A program made the translations under genes and the position numbers. Below are positions 18,685 through 25,559 of a stretch of 64,000 nt of DNA, one piece after another. Within the stretch, counting starts at the first letter, position 1; each line of letters begins with the position of its first letter. The stretch is from an uncultured Tenacibaculum sp. (GTDB lineage: Bacteria > Bacteroidota > Bacteroidia > Flavobacteriales > Flavobacteriaceae). The stretch covers positions 1 to 64,000 of the forward strand of contig NZ_CANMLT010000002.1 of assembly GCF_947498805.1 (NCBI RefSeq), in the 5' to 3' direction. The notes under the pieces were generated by a model. That model was not told where the DNA came from. It saw only the letters and a list, made by a program, of their open reading frames with translations, and did not search any database.

Positions 18685-19770
18685 ATGGGATCAATAAAAC
18701 CTAAATTAGAGAGAGAGAATACACCAAAATCTCCTTTAGATGTATTAGACAATTTGAAAAATCGTTACAAAGATAATCCTGAAATATTAAGGGAAATAAT
18801 GCTTCACATTGATGTGAGTAATGATAGTAAATTCTTCAAAAGTCTTCAGGCATTTTTATGTGATAGAGAAGATGCTCATATTATTGATAAAATTTTCAAT
18901 TCAACCATTGAAGGTATATCAGTAGAGATGGATTTATATAAGCGAGCTGAACAGAGTATCATAAAAGAAGTAGATCGTCCTGTTTTTTTGATTAATAATG
19001 ATCAAATTGATATTTCTAGGATTACAAAATGGAATAATCAAATAGAACAAAATGTAGAAACAATTTCTAAAGCAATTCGGTCTGTTGGGCGTATTGAGAT
19101 AAAAGGAGATGATGTTAATTTTATTGGGACAGGTTGGCTAATTAAAAATACTAATATAATAGTCACAAATAGGCATGTAGCAGATGAATTTGCTGCAAGA
19201 AAAGAGGGAGAGTTTCTATTTAGACAGGATTGGTTAGGAGATACTTATTCAGTGAGAATTGACTTTAAAAAAGAGCATTCATCTAACGCAGAATATGAAT
19301 TTTCAGTAAAAGAAATAGTTTATTTGGCTAAACAACGAGATTTGGATATTGCTTTATTACGTATTGATAATGAGAATTTTAAAGGGGATGGGTTACCTGA
19401 AGGCTTAGAATTATCACACGCAATACCAAATCTACAAGATGAAATTTATGTTATAGGTTTTCCTGCTTGTAATGGTATAAAAAACAAAACGTTAAGAGAT
19501 AAATATTTCAATGGAATAATAGGTAAAAAGCAATTTGCACCAGGGACATTTTGTAAAACTGGAACTAGCAAATACATATATAGGCATGATTGTACTACTT
19601 GGGGAGGAAACTCCGGTTCTCCTGTAATTGATTTTAGTTCAGGTAAAGTATTAGGTATTCATTATGCAGGTATTAATGAAAATTATGGAGGATACCGAGC
19701 AAACTTTTCAGTAAGTGTTTTAGCTCTTGTAGAAATTTTGGAGGAATTAAATATCCGTTATGACTATTAA
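18685..19770 (+). CDS. Trypsin-like serine protease with helical N-terminal domain
   Basis: 361 residues, without signal peptide, so probably cytosolic. The C-terminal two thirds form a trypsin-like (S1/S46-like fold) protease with all three catalytic residues: His164 in TNRHVADE, Asp221 in DLDIALLRI and Ser310 in GGNSGSPV. Residues 15-100 are helical, with a segment DVLDNLKNRYKDNPEILREI that could be an adaptor of the effector-associated or death-like kind seen in bacterial conflict systems. The membrane protein at 19798 follows after 27 bp. Together with operator 2 this suggests an inducible protease effector. Housekeeping Deg proteases differ by a signal peptide and PDZ domains, both absent here. 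Confidence 0.8.
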   Translation: MGSIKPKLERENTPKSPLDVLDNLKNRYKDNPEILREIMLHIDVSNDSKFFKSLQAFLCDREDAHIIDKIFNSTIEGISVEMDLYKRAEQSIIKEVDRPVFLINNDQIDISRITKWNNQIEQNVETISKAIRSVGRIEIKGDDVNFIGTGWLIKNTNIIVTNRHVADEFAARKEGEFLFRQDWLGDTYSVRIDFKKEHSSNAEYEFSVKEIVYLAKQRDLDIALLRIDNENFKGDGLPEGLELSHAIPNLQDEIYVIGFPACNGIKNKTLRDKYFNGIIGKKQFAPGTFCKTGTSKYIYRHDCTTWGGNSGSPVIDFSSGKVLGIHYAGINENYGGYRANFSVSVLALVEILEELNIRYDY

Positions 19771-19797
19771 TTACTATTTACAAATTGAAATTGAATC

Positions 19798-20703
19798 ATG
19801 AAAAGTATAATTTTTATTGTGGCTATTAATTTTTCATTAGCACTAGCAGTACAAAAAAACGTTAAAATTAAAGAACAAACAGAAAAGGTTAATATTTCAG
19901 AACCTTATATTCAACAACAAATAGATAAAGAAGTAAATGCTTTAAAAGAAAACATTCTAAACAATCGAGAGCAGGTTCTTGAAAATAAGAATAATATAAA
20001 CAATTTGTTTATTACAAAGCTCGGAACTCAGGGGTTAATTATAGGAGGTGTTTCAGGATTATTTGCATTTTTTGGGTTTGGGTATTATTTGAAGGAATAT
20101 CTTAAAAGTAAGATTAATAAAAATGTAATTTTTTTAGAAACTGAGTGTGAAGAATCGTTAAAGAACGTACAAAAAATAGAAGAAGAAACACTTTTACGTA
20201 TTCAAAATACGGAAATTGTAAACAATGATTTACGGGCAAAATCAAGAATATTACTTATTAGTGAAACAAGTACATCAGTAAATGATTCTCTAAAACAAAT
20301 TTTTGAAGAAAGCACAACAAAAGTGACTTTTAATTGTACGCATATACGAATAAAATCACTTAGTTTTGAGGAGGTTAAGGTTGTTTTGGTAAATAGCGGT
20401 AGCTTGTTAGTCAGTGATTTTGATATGATAATTTTGGATAACTGTGATGCTGAAAATAGACAATGGTTAGACAATCAAAGTAACAGTGATGGATTCAAGA
20501 AAGAGATGCTAAATTTCACTAATGAGTTTTTAAAATTAAAAATAGGATTTCTATATTTTTCAAATGACCAGCGTTTTCCTTCGCGAGAACAAGGGTTTAG
20601 AAAATTGAAGAACAAATATCTATTAGATTATGTGAATTCTCATGCACATTTATACGTTAATGCTATGAATGTTTTAAAACTCAAAAATTTATATAATGGT
20701 TAA
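19798..20703 (+). CDS. Single-pass membrane protein with coiled coil and alpha/beta domain
   Basis: 301 residues. A signal sequence (residues 1-17) is followed by a coiled coil, EPYIQQQIDKEVNALKENIL and beyond to about 75, probably outside the membrane. A Gly/Phe-rich transmembrane helix (about 82-102, GLIIGGVSGLFAFFGFGYYL) comes next, then a cytosolic part. Residues 140-290 alternate strands and helices like a receiver or Rossmann-type domain: SRILLISETS, FDMIILDNCD, LKIGFLYFSND, AHLYVNAMNVLKL. No catalytic motif is clear. It is co-transcribed with the protease, perhaps as its membrane anchor, sensor or target. I do not recognise the family. Confidence 0.65.
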   Translation: MKSIIFIVAINFSLALAVQKNVKIKEQTEKVNISEPYIQQQIDKEVNALKENILNNREQVLENKNNINNLFITKLGTQGLIIGGVSGLFAFFGFGYYLKEYLKSKINKNVIFLETECEESLKNVQKIEEETLLRIQNTEIVNNDLRAKSRILLISETSTSVNDSLKQIFEESTTKVTFNCTHIRIKSLSFEEVKVVLVNSGSLLVSDFDMIILDNCDAENRQWLDNQSNSDGFKKEMLNFTNEFLKLKIGFLYFSNDQRFPSREQGFRKLKNKYLLDYVNSHAHLYVNAMNVLKLKNLYNG

Positions 20704-20744
20704 GTAAAAAGATAAAGGAACTTTAATTAAGTAACAAAGTAATA

Positions 20745-20790
20745 TACCCTTACCAAGGTATTGAAACCATGCTAAAATGTGACGTTCTTG
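20745..20790 (+). promoter_or_regulatory. NarL-type 7-2-7 operator 3 and promoter of the CBASS operon
   Basis: TACCCTTACCAAGGTA (20745-20760) touches a -33-like TTG (20761-20763). After 19 bases comes a poor -7, CGTTCTTG (20783-20790). The layout equals operator 2 base for base in spacing. The CD-NTase starts 31 bp later. Confidence 0.62.
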
Positions 20791-20821
20791 TCATTAATTA
20801 ATAATAGAATTTTTTATAATT

Positions 20822-21787
20822 ATGGCAAGAGAACACGTCTCAAAAAGAGATATAGCAAATTGGGCTGTAAACACAGTGAATTTACCTAGTGATAAAGCCA
20901 AAGAATATCGAGAACAGGCAAATCGACTTAGGGAAAAACTAAAGAATTACTTAAATAATCATCCAGACTTTGTATTAAAAAGAATGCTAATTTCTGGAAG
21001 TCTTGCAAAAGGCACTGCTTTAAAATCAACTAGTGATATTGATGTTGGTTGTTATATAAAGGCGGACGGTGCTCCATCTAGTATAAAAGAGTTGTTAGAT
21101 TATTTAGCAGAAAAACTGAGAAAAGCATTTCCAAACTTTAGTCCAAATCAAGTAGTTCCACAAACATATTCTGTACAAGTTTCTTTCAAAGGAACTGGAT
21201 TGGATGTGGATATAGTTCCAATTCTCTATTATGATGATCCTAATTGGTATGGAAATCTTGTTAGTCAAGACGATGGTTCGCTTTTAAAAACTAATATACC
21301 ATATCATATAGAATTTATAAGGGCAAGGAAAACAAAAAACAATACTCATTTTGCTCAAGTAATAAGACTTGCGAAATACTGGGCTAAAAACATAAAAAGT
21401 GAAAATCCTAGTTTTAAGTTCAAGTCATTTATGATTGAACTAATTTTTGCAAAACTTGCAGACAATGGACAAGACTTTTCGGATTATCCAGAAGCCCTAC
21501 AAAGTTTTTTTACCTACTTAGCAACCACAGACGTAAGAGAGCAAATTTCATTTGATGACTATTACCCTTACAGTGCTATTGGTTCGTTTTCAGAACCAGT
21601 ACAAATGATTGATCCGGTCAATGAAGAGAATAATGCAGCAAAACTGTATACAAACATTCAAGCAGATTTAATTGTCGATGCCGCTATTGATGCAGGAGAT
21701 GCTATTGATGCAGCTTTAGCTGCTACAACTAAACAAGAGACTATTTATTACTGGAAAAAAGTATTTGGTCCATCATTTCACATTTAA
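20822..21787 (+). CDS. CD-NTase (cGAS/DncV-like oligonucleotide cyclase) of a type III CBASS
   Basis: 321 residues. It carries the nucleotidyltransferase motif LISGSLAKGTALKSTSDIDV, with Gly59-Ser60 and the metal-binding Asp72 and Asp74, and the third acid in GLDVDIVP (Asp130). The C-terminal helical part with RLAKYWAKN is as expected for the OAS/CD-NTase core. Such enzymes make cyclic di- or trinucleotides upon phage infection and thereby switch on an effector. The genes that follow within 10 bp (HORMA, TRIP13-like, membrane NTase) make this a type III CBASS. The clade and the product nucleotide cannot be told by eye. A CCA-adding enzyme or OAS homologue outside defence is excluded by context. 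Confidence 0.92.
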   Translation: MAREHVSKRDIANWAVNTVNLPSDKAKEYREQANRLREKLKNYLNNHPDFVLKRMLISGSLAKGTALKSTSDIDVGCYIKADGAPSSIKELLDYLAEKLRKAFPNFSPNQVVPQTYSVQVSFKGTGLDVDIVPILYYDDPNWYGNLVSQDDGSLLKTNIPYHIEFIRARKTKNNTHFAQVIRLAKYWAKNIKSENPSFKFKSFMIELIFAKLADNGQDFSDYPEALQSFFTYLATTDVREQISFDDYYPYSAIGSFSEPVQMIDPVNEENNAAKLYTNIQADLIVDAAIDAGDAIDAALAATTKQETIYYWKKVFGPSFHI

Positions 21788-21797
21788 AATTATAACT

Positions 21798-22307
21798 ATG
21801 AGTTTTAATAGTACATATAACAACAGTTTTACAGTAACCCATGCTAAAAAACTAGGAGCTAAAGTAGCAACAGATTTAAAAAGAATACAAAGGTTTTATG
21901 GAGATCCATCAGATAGCCTTATAGCTAATTATGAAGCCGAAATAGTAGAACTTCTTAAAGATGGCTACTTAGATACTGTTACATACGGATTTCAGAGAAA
22001 TGGGAACTGGATTGAGCCAACAGTTAGATTTACAGCCCAAGACCTTGTAAATTCATTTGGAGAAGACGATGATCCAGGAAGAATAAGACCAGGAGCTAAT
22101 GTAGATGGGGCATCTTTTTATAGTTATCTTATTTATACTTCCCAATGGGATAATTTAAGTTCAGAAGAAAGAAATCAGTATGAGAATAATTTACCTTTTA
22201 GAAGATCAGGAGCTACTGAACCAGGTATAAATGGTTATTTATCACAAGATAAAACATATACCTCTGGAAGCAAATCATTGAATCGTTTCACTGTTAAAAA
22301 ATATTAA
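21798..22307 (+). CDS. cap7: Bacterial HORMA-domain protein (CBASS activator)
   Basis: 169 residues. The start at 21798 gives MSFNSTYNNSFTVTHA; earlier starts would overlap the CD-NTase. It matches the bacterial HORMA family 1 pattern: FTVTHAKKLGAKVATDLKRI, then QRFYGDPSD and NYEAEIVELLKDGYLDTVTYGF. In characterised type III CBASS, the HORMA protein binds peptide ligands, closes, and activates the CD-NTase. TRIP13 then reopens it. It sits 10 bp after the CD-NTase and 2 bp before the ATPase. Confidence 0.9.
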   Translation: MSFNSTYNNSFTVTHAKKLGAKVATDLKRIQRFYGDPSDSLIANYEAEIVELLKDGYLDTVTYGFQRNGNWIEPTVRFTAQDLVNSFGEDDDPGRIRPGANVDGASFYSYLIYTSQWDNLSSEERNQYENNLPFRRSGATEPGINGYLSQDKTYTSGSKSLNRFTVKKY

Positions 22308-22309
22308 AG

Positions 22310-23257
22310 ATGAGTGCAAGATTATTAGCAGAAAACTTGTTTGAACAAGCAATTATATACCCTAATACAGATTATCGAGATAGACTAAATGCATTAATTG
22401 GACTAGATAATCATAAAAATCGAATGGCTAAAATATTAAGCCTTCTAATAAATCCAGAAGGAATTGAGTTGTGGATGAATAAATATCATCCTAATGCAAA
22501 GCGTATATCCGATATTGTCTTAAGAAGACCACCATTAGTAATTTTAGAAGGTGATGTAGGTGCAGGTAAATCGGAATTGGCAACTTGTATTGGAGATGCT
22601 GTTGCCAGACAAGAAGGAATAGATATCACTTTACTGCCTTTAAGTTTATCTACAAGAGGGCAAGGTCATGTTGGAGAAATGACAAAACTAATATCAACAG
22701 CATTTGATTACACAGTCGAAAAGGCCGGGAAACTAAAGAATTCTTCAGGAAAATCTAAAGGAGGATTAATTCTTTTAGTTGATGAAGCAGATGCTTTAAC
22801 CCAATCTAGAGAAAGTAATCAAATGCATCATGAAGATAAAGCAGGAGTAAATGCATTTATTCGTGGAATTGATAGAATCGCTAATGGGAAACTACCGGTA
22901 GCAGTTATCATGTGTACAAATCGCTTGAACTCTTTAGATCCAGCAATTAAAAGAAGGGCTGCGGATATCTTAAAATTTGGCAGACCAAATAAAGAACAAA
23001 GATTATTTGTATTAAGAGAACCATTAACAGAACTTGGTTTTACTGATGATGATATCAAAGATATAGTCGAGATTACAGGAGAGACTACGGAAAGAGAATA
23101 TGGATTTACTTTTTCTGATTTAATACAACGTCTTTTACCTTCTTTAGTTTTGGATGCATATCCAAATGAAGCTGTAAATCATAAAAAAGCTAAAGAAATT
23201 GTAGAGAGAATTATACCAACACCTCCATTTCAAGATAATACTGTTGTTCTTAAATAA
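22310..23257 (+). CDS. cap6: TRIP13-like AAA+ ATPase (CBASS regulator)
   Basis: 315 residues. AAA+ motifs are clear: Walker A GDVGAGKS (81-88), Walker B LILLVDEAD (153-161), a sensor-1 Asn in IMCTNRLNSLD, and arginine fingers near KRRAADILKFGRP. In type III CBASS the TRIP13-like remodeller unfolds the HORMA N-terminus and keeps the CD-NTase quiet until infection. The gene order CD-NTase, HORMA, TRIP13 is the standard one. A 7-base half-site resembling the upstream operators occurs within its coding sequence at 22358 and is probably chance. Confidence 0.92.
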   Translation: MSARLLAENLFEQAIIYPNTDYRDRLNALIGLDNHKNRMAKILSLLINPEGIELWMNKYHPNAKRISDIVLRRPPLVILEGDVGAGKSELATCIGDAVARQEGIDITLLPLSLSTRGQGHVGEMTKLISTAFDYTVEKAGKLKNSSGKSKGGLILLVDEADALTQSRESNQMHHEDKAGVNAFIRGIDRIANGKLPVAVIMCTNRLNSLDPAIKRRAADILKFGRPNKEQRLFVLREPLTELGFTDDDIKDIVEITGETTEREYGFTFSDLIQRLLPSLVLDAYPNEAVNHKKAKEIVERIIPTPPFQDNTVVLK

Positions 23258-23264
23258 AAAAATC

Positions 23265-24335
23265 ATGAAAAAGACGAATGGCAAGTCTATTGAAACAGGT
23301 TTTGTTATAGGAGGTATCTTAGGTTTGATGTCAAATGTAGTATGTCAAGCAGAAATAAAAGAAGAGAATCCGGATAGGAAGTTCGATTTCAAATCACTAA
23401 TATTAGCAGGAATATTAGGTTCGATTATAGGAGCAGTAAGTTTTGGTATTATTGACTTTTTACTTTCTGTTTTTACGAGTAAAGAAGAAATATTAGATGA
23501 AAGAGATGAAATTAGTTATTTAGCATCTGTATTAAAAACATATGAGCCAAATGAAGTAGATAGGGAAGTGCTTATCAAAGGTAGAAGAATAAAAAATGCA
23601 ATTAACGAAAGGTTTGGGTTTGATCTATTAGGAAGAGCGACATATCAAGGTTCTAAAGCAGTTGGGACAGCCTTAAGTGGCTTGTCTGATCTTGATATTT
23701 TAATTAAATTTAAGAAAACAAGCTTTTATCAAACAAGAGAAATGTATTTTGAATTGTATAATTTTTTAAAGCATAATTTTAAAGATCCCGACTTAATAAG
23801 TGTTCGTCAGCAAAAAGTTTCTATTGGTTTGATATTTAATATTAAAGGGTCTGAAGAAATTATTGATGTAGTTCCATCGTTGAGAACAGATTTTGAGAAA
23901 GGTAAAAATGACTACCACCTATATAAAAACCCAATATTTTCTAGGGGTTCAACAAAGCTTAAAATGAATCCTCATAAACAAAAAGATCTTGGAGATTTCG
24001 AGAAAGAAAAAATAGAGGTAATTAAGTTGGTAAAGATCTTAAAAAGTCAAGAAAGATTACCCTTAAAGTCAATTCTTATTACTGAACTTACTAAGAGAGC
24101 TTTTGAAGAAATAAAAATGCCTAAAGAACTTAATCAGATTTTATTAAAAGTATTAGAATATATAAAAGATAATATTCTAACGATTCAAGTTAAATCTCCG
24201 GATAATGCAAGAGTATCTTTAACGGATTTAATTCCTTTTGAAGAAAAAAAAGAAATAAAAAATGTATTGGATAAAGTTTTGTCTAATATTAAATATAATA
24301 AAAAATATCTCGTAGATTATTTTCCTGAGAAATAA
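23265..24335 (+). CDS. Membrane-anchored second nucleotidyltransferase, probable CBASS effector
   Basis: 356 residues from ATG 23265, 7 bp after the ATPase gene; a TTG at 23244 would overlap it. Two membrane segments lie at about residues 11-27 (FVIGGILGLMSNVVCQA) and 44-70. Then comes a nucleotidyltransferase domain: ATYQGSKAVGTALSGLSDLD gives Gly129-Ser130 and Asp142/Asp144, and EEIIDVVPS gives the third acid, Asp201. The helical C-terminus resembles the CD-NTase/OAS core. In this position CBASS operons carry their effector, often a nuclease (NucC) or a 2TM protein. A two-TM protein fused to an apparently active NTase is unusual. It could respond to the first enzyme's product, make its own, or modify RNA. 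Confidence 0.8.
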   Translation: MKKTNGKSIETGFVIGGILGLMSNVVCQAEIKEENPDRKFDFKSLILAGILGSIIGAVSFGIIDFLLSVFTSKEEILDERDEISYLASVLKTYEPNEVDREVLIKGRRIKNAINERFGFDLLGRATYQGSKAVGTALSGLSDLDILIKFKKTSFYQTREMYFELYNFLKHNFKDPDLISVRQQKVSIGLIFNIKGSEEIIDVVPSLRTDFEKGKNDYHLYKNPIFSRGSTKLKMNPHKQKDLGDFEKEKIEVIKLVKILKSQERLPLKSILITELTKRAFEEIKMPKELNQILLKVLEYIKDNILTIQVKSPDNARVSLTDLIPFEEKKEIKNVLDKVLSNIKYNKKYLVDYFPEK

Positions 24336-24378
24336 AGAATCCTTATTAATATAAATGCATTTATACTTATTTAAACAG

Positions 24379-24447
24379 TGTTTATGCGATAATCTAAAAG
24401 CCATTTCCATTATAGTCTAAACAACGTTTCTATTATGGTCTAAATGA
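24379..24447 (+). repeat. Three degenerate 23-bp tandem repeats
   Basis: TCTAAA recurs at 24393, 24416 and 24439, an exact period of 23 bp. Copies 2 (24402-24424) and 3 (24425-24447) agree at most positions (TTTC-ATTAT-GTCTAAA); copy 1 is weaker. It lies just after the CBASS operon. It could be a protein-binding array or a relic of slippage. Confidence 0.5.
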
Positions 24448-24462
24448 CATTTAGAGGGAAAG

Positions 24463-24507
24463 CAAAAAACAGCACTATGTAGAATTACCATAGTGCTGTT
24501 GTGTTTT
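24463..24507. terminator. Bidirectional terminator after the CBASS operon
   Basis: AACAGCACTATG (24468-24479) pairs perfectly with CATAGTGCTGTT (24489-24500). A T-rich run follows on the plus strand and an A-run precedes it, so it can serve both convergent genes. Confidence 0.85.
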
Positions 24508-24526
24508 ACATCAAAAAAGATGTATT

Positions 24527-25228
24527 TTAAGAGACTGTTAATGTAAATTGAGACTCCGTAACCTTCACAGTTTTAAGAAAGATACCTACACTATGAGTCG
24601 CCTGCGTCTTAATACGAACCTTATAGGTACCAGGGGCTAGGGTAGGCACTTGTCCAATAATTTTCTTATAATTGTTTTGAGCCAAGTGATCTACTTTAAA
24701 CTCGGTATTGTTTTCGGAAACAAAATACAAGCCTACTTCAGCTTGATCTCCAGCAACCTTTAATCGCAATCCGTTTAATTCAAAAATACCATTCGGACTT
24801 AGTTTAGCATTGGTGGTTTGACTGGTAATGTCTTTTAAATTGGTAATTAGGGTTGAGCTTACCGGTGCCGTTACCTTTTGCAAAGGAATGTCTCGTTTTA
24901 CTTCATTGATGAGTTTTCCGCTGTTTAGGTTGACATGCAATTTGTGTTTTTCTAAATTAAAACTCTCTTCTTCTGTTTCAAATACGCCTGTCATGGAATA
25001 GCCTATATTAAACAAGGGTAGGTTCAAATTATCACCCTCTTCAATAGATTGTATGATTTCCTCATAAAAAGAGTTTAACACCGCTACAATATCGGTTTTG
25101 CTCACCAGGTTACGCTTGCTGAGCATTTTTTCAATAAGCTCATTTTGATTTACGGTACGTTCCGTTAGGATACGTGCAGAAAAGTTTACCTCATCCGTTA
25201 ACTTGTTTTCTACTAAATAGTACTTCAT
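24527..25228 (-). CDS. HU-like DNA-binding / DUF4469 protein
   Basis: About 233 residues from the ATG at 25228, giving MKYYLVENKLT; the ATG 9 bp upstream is possible. The N-terminal half follows the Bacteroidota HU-like DNA-binding domain (LIEKMLSKRNLVSKTDIVAV, then EEGDNLNLPLFNIGYSMTG). The C-terminal half matches the DUF4469 pattern, a small beta domain with GIFELNGLRLKVAG and TYKVRIKTQATHS. Such proteins are common in Bacteroidota with no firm function. It is convergent to the CBASS operon and separated from it by a bidirectional terminator. Confidence 0.75.
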   Translation of the reverse strand: MKYYLVENKLTDEVNFSARILTERTVNQNELIEKMLSKRNLVSKTDIVAVLNSFYEEIIQSIEEGDNLNLPLFNIGYSMTGVFETEEESFNLEKHKLHVNLNSGKLINEVKRDIPLQKVTAPVSSTLITNLKDITSQTTNAKLSPNGIFELNGLRLKVAGDQAEVGLYFVSENNTEFKVDHLAQNNYKKIIGQVPTLAPGTYKVRIKTQATHSVGIFLKTVKVTESQFTLTVS

Positions 25229-25503
25229 AATATTCAATTTTTAAATTACGTTCTTTTTCTGTTGCATACTTATCCGTAGCGAATGAAGCTGCAAAAGTTT
25301 TTAATTAAACTTTGTAATTAATATTGAATGTAGGGTAGTGAAGAAAGAGAGAGCAATTTTTCTTTACAGTCAATTGTATTTAGCTCTAAAGTATAGTTTT
25401 TTAGTGAATATTGACGTGTTTTGTACGACTTTTTTATCAAAATAACCCAAAAAATTGTCAAAACAAGCTTTTAATAGTATTGCTAAAAATTCTTAATGGT
25501 ATA

Positions 25504-25531
25504 TAAAAAAAGGACTACCTAACGCAGTCCT
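25504..25531 (-). terminator. Terminator of the patatin-like gene
   Basis: On the minus strand AGGACT (25531-25526) pairs with AGTCCT (25516-25511), followed by seven T (complement of 25504-25510). The rest of the gap 25229-25559 holds nothing that I can recognise beyond AT-rich sequence. Confidence 0.75.
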
Positions 25532-25559
25532 GTATATGAGTTGTGATATAGCAAAGAGT

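Noticed and set aside
22358..22364. Fourth NarL-type site (TACCCTA) inside the TRIP13-like gene
   Set aside because: Only a half-site, no inverted partner, and it lies in a conserved coding region without a following promoter.
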